Under the pieces are notes generated by a model. It saw only the letters and a program-made list of their open reading frames with translations, was not told the origin of the DNA and made no database searches. A program made the position numbers and the translations under genes. Positions 61,501 to 64,000 of a DNA stretch of 64,000 nt are shown in pieces. This DNA is from Bolinopsis microptera (Eukaryota; Ctenophora; Tentaculata; Lobata; Bolinopsidae), in NCBI RefSeq assembly GCF_026151205.1, contig NC_087081.1:17603859-17667858 (forward strand), written 5' to 3'. The number at the start of each line of letters is the position of its first letter. Positions within the stretch are counted from its first letter, which is position 1.

Positions 61501-64000
61501 CAGCGTGTAGGGAGCTGTATTTTATAAACATGTTAGTAAACACAGCGTGTAGGGAGCTGTATTTTATAAACATGTTAGTAAACACAGCGTGTAGGGAGCT
61601 GTATTTTATAAACATGTTAGTAAACACAGCGTGTAGGGAGCTGTATTTTATAAACATGTTAGTAAACACAGCGTGTAGGGAGCTGTATTTTATAAACATG
61701 TTAGTAAACACAGCGTGTAGGGAGCTGTATTTTATAAACATGTTAGTAAACACAGCGTGTAGGGAGCTGTATTTTATAAACATGTTAGTAAACACAGCGT
61801 GTAGGGAGCTGTATTTTATAAACATGTTAGTAAACACAGCGTGTAGGGAGCTGTATTTTATAAACATGTTAGTAAACACAGCGTGTAGGGAGCTGTATTT
61901 TATAAACATGTTAGTAAACACAGCGTGTAGGGAGCTGTATTTTATAAACATGTTAGTAAACACAGCGTGTAGGGAGCTGTATTTTATAAACATGTTAGTA
62001 AACACAGCGTGTAGGGAGCTGTATTTTATAAACATGTTAGTAAACACAGCGTGTAGGGAGCTGTATTTTATAAACATGTTAGTAAACACAGCGTGTAGGG
62101 AGCTGTATTTTATAAACATGTTAGTAAACACAGCGTGTAGGGAGCTGTATTTTATAAACATGTTAGTAAACACAGCGTGTAGGGAGCTGTATTTTATAAA
62201 CATGTTAGTAAACACAGCGTGTAGGGAGCTGTATTTTATAAACATGTTAGTAAACACAGCGTGTAGGGAGCTGTATTTTATAAACATGTTAGTAAACACA
62301 GCGTGTAGGGAGCTGTATTTTATAAACATGTTAGTAAACACAGCGTGTAGGGAGCTGTATTTTATAAACATGTTAGTAAACACAGCGTGTAGGGAGCTGT
62401 ATTTTATAAACATGTTAGTAAACACAGCGTGTAGGGAGCTGTATTTTATAAACATGTTAGTAAACACAGCGTGTAGGGAGCTGTATTTTATAAACATGTT
62501 AGTAAACACAGCGTGTAGGGAGCTGTATTTTATAAACATGTTAGTAAACACAGCGTGTAGGGAGCTGTATTTTATAAACATGTTAGTAAACACAGCGTGT
62601 AGGGAGCTGTATTTTATAAACATGTTAGTAAACACAGCGTGTAGGGAGCTGTATTTTATAAACATGTTAGTAAACACAGCGTGTAGGGAGCTGTATTTTA
62701 TAAACATGTTAGTAAACACAGCGTGTAGGGAGCTGTATTTTATAAACATGTTAGTAAACACAGCGTGTAGGGAGCTGTATTTTATAAACATGTTAGTAAA
62801 CACAGCGTGTAGGGAGCTGTATTTTATAAACATGTTAGTAAACACAGCGTGTAGGGAGCTGTATTTTATAAACATGTTAGTAAACACAGCGTGTAGGGAG
62901 CTGTATTTTATAAACATGTTAGTAAACACAGCGTGTAGGAGCTGTATTTTATAAACATGTTAGTAAACACAGCGTGTAGGGAGCTGTATTTTATAAACAT
63001 GTTAGTAAACACAGCGTGTAGGGAGCTGTATTTTATAAACATGTTAGTAAACACAGCGTGTAGGGAGCTGTATTTTATAAACATGTTAGTAAACACAGCG
63101 TGTAGGGAGCTGTATTTTATAAACATGTTAGTAAACACAGCGTGTAGGGAGCTGTATTTTATAAACATGTTAGTAAACACAGCGTGTAGGGAGCTGTATT
63201 TTATAAACATGTTAGTAAACACAGCGTGTAGGGAGCTGTATTTTATAAACATGTTAGTAAACACAGCGTGTAGGGAGCTGTATTTTATAAACATGTTAGT
63301 AAACACAGCGTGTAGGGAGCTGTATTTTATAAACATGTTAGTAAACACAGCGTGTAGGGAGCTGTATTTTATAAACATGTTAGTAAACACAGCGTGTAGG
63401 GAGCTGTATTTTATAAACATGTTAGTAAACACAGCGTGTAGGGAGCTGTATTTTATAAACATGTTAGTAAACACAGCGTGTAGGGAGCTGTATTTTATAA
63501 ACATGTTAGTAAACACAGCGTGTAGCGAGCTGTATTTTATAAACATGTTAGTAAACACAGCGTGTAGGGAGCTGTATTTTATAAACATGTTAGTAAACAC
63601 AGCGTGTAGGGAGCTGTATTTTATAAACATGTTAGTAAACACAGCGTGTAGGGAGCTGTATTTTATAAACATGTTAGTAAACACAGCGTGTAGGGAGCTG
63701 TATTTTATAAACATGTTAGTAAACACAGCGTGTAGGGAGCTGTATTTTATAAACATGTTAGTAAACACAGCGTGTAGGGAGCTGTATTTTATAAACATGT
63801 TAGTAAACACAGCGTGTAGGGAGCTGTATTTTATAAACATGTTAGTAAACACAGCGTGTAGGGAGCTGTATTTTATAAACATGTTAGTAAACACAGCGTG
63901 TAGGGAGCTGTATTTTATAAACATGTTAGTAAACACAGCGTGTAGGGAGCTGTATTTTATAAACATGTTAGTAAACACAGCGTGTAGGGAGCTGTATTTT
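58598..64000. repeat. 42-bp satellite, ~128 units, running off the window
   Basis: Units contain AACACAGCGTGTAGGGAGCT and GTATTTTATAAACATGTTAG. Most units are identical. Rare single-base variants (GTAGTGAG, GTAGCGAG, GAGTTGTA) and three one-base deletions (about 59830, 60168, 62938) mark positions. The 42-bp period leaves frames open on both strands for over 900 codons; these are not genes. Confidence 0.96.

Noticed and set aside
60137..62954. Overlapping frames of more than 920 codons on both strands
   Set aside because: They are pure 14-residue repeats of the 42-bp satellite. Openness follows from a period divisible by three and no stop in the unit.

Overview
This window is animal nuclear DNA, from an invertebrate metazoan that I cannot name more closely. 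Two intron-rich genes can be rebuilt with exact splice phases. Most of the rest is transposons, MITE-like inverted repeats and minisatellites. There is no prokaryotic-style gene packing.

Layout. (1) 136-21341, minus strand: the 3' part of an ANKHD1/ANKRD17 (mask) family gene. Twenty-three exons join without a phase break into 1,167 residues: about 17 ankyrin repeats, a conserved post-ankyrin segment, a Lys/Glu-rich linker and one KH domain. The N-terminus is not in view. Introns carry several TIR elements, two arrays of 30-bp units holding the palindrome TGACGTCA, a 4-kb G-run-ended element with a homopurine core, and a reverse-transcriptase fragment. (2) 21342-34060: repeats, including a hammerhead ribozyme inside a long inverted repeat (22.4-23.1 kb), a second G-run/homopurine element (23.4-26.6 kb), a tRNA-derived SINE whose tail grew into a 13-bp minisatellite, and fragments of LINE-like elements. 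(3) 34061-42136: a 7.8-kb LTR retrotransposon coding only for a Gag-like protein, with a 5-bp target duplication, inserted in a small MITE. (4) 42137-50140: LINE reverse transcriptases on both strands, another SINE, and a nested cluster of short MITEs with 9-bp target duplications. (5) 50141-54163, minus strand: a complete five-exon gene for a 299-residue phospholipid phosphatase (PLPP/LPP family). (6) 54164-64000: minisatellites only, ending in a 42-bp satellite that runs off the window.

The main pattern. In both genes, tandem repeats repeatedly start exactly at, or span, exon-intron borders, so splice sites are copied many times (12.3, 15.3, 16.5, 19.85-20.9, 52.1, 52.6 and 53.3-54.0 kb). 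In one array each 68-bp unit contains a possible 18-nt in-frame mini-exon bounded by AG and GT. The two host genes have no functional link that I can see; one is a scaffold/RNA-binding protein and the other a membrane lipid phosphatase.
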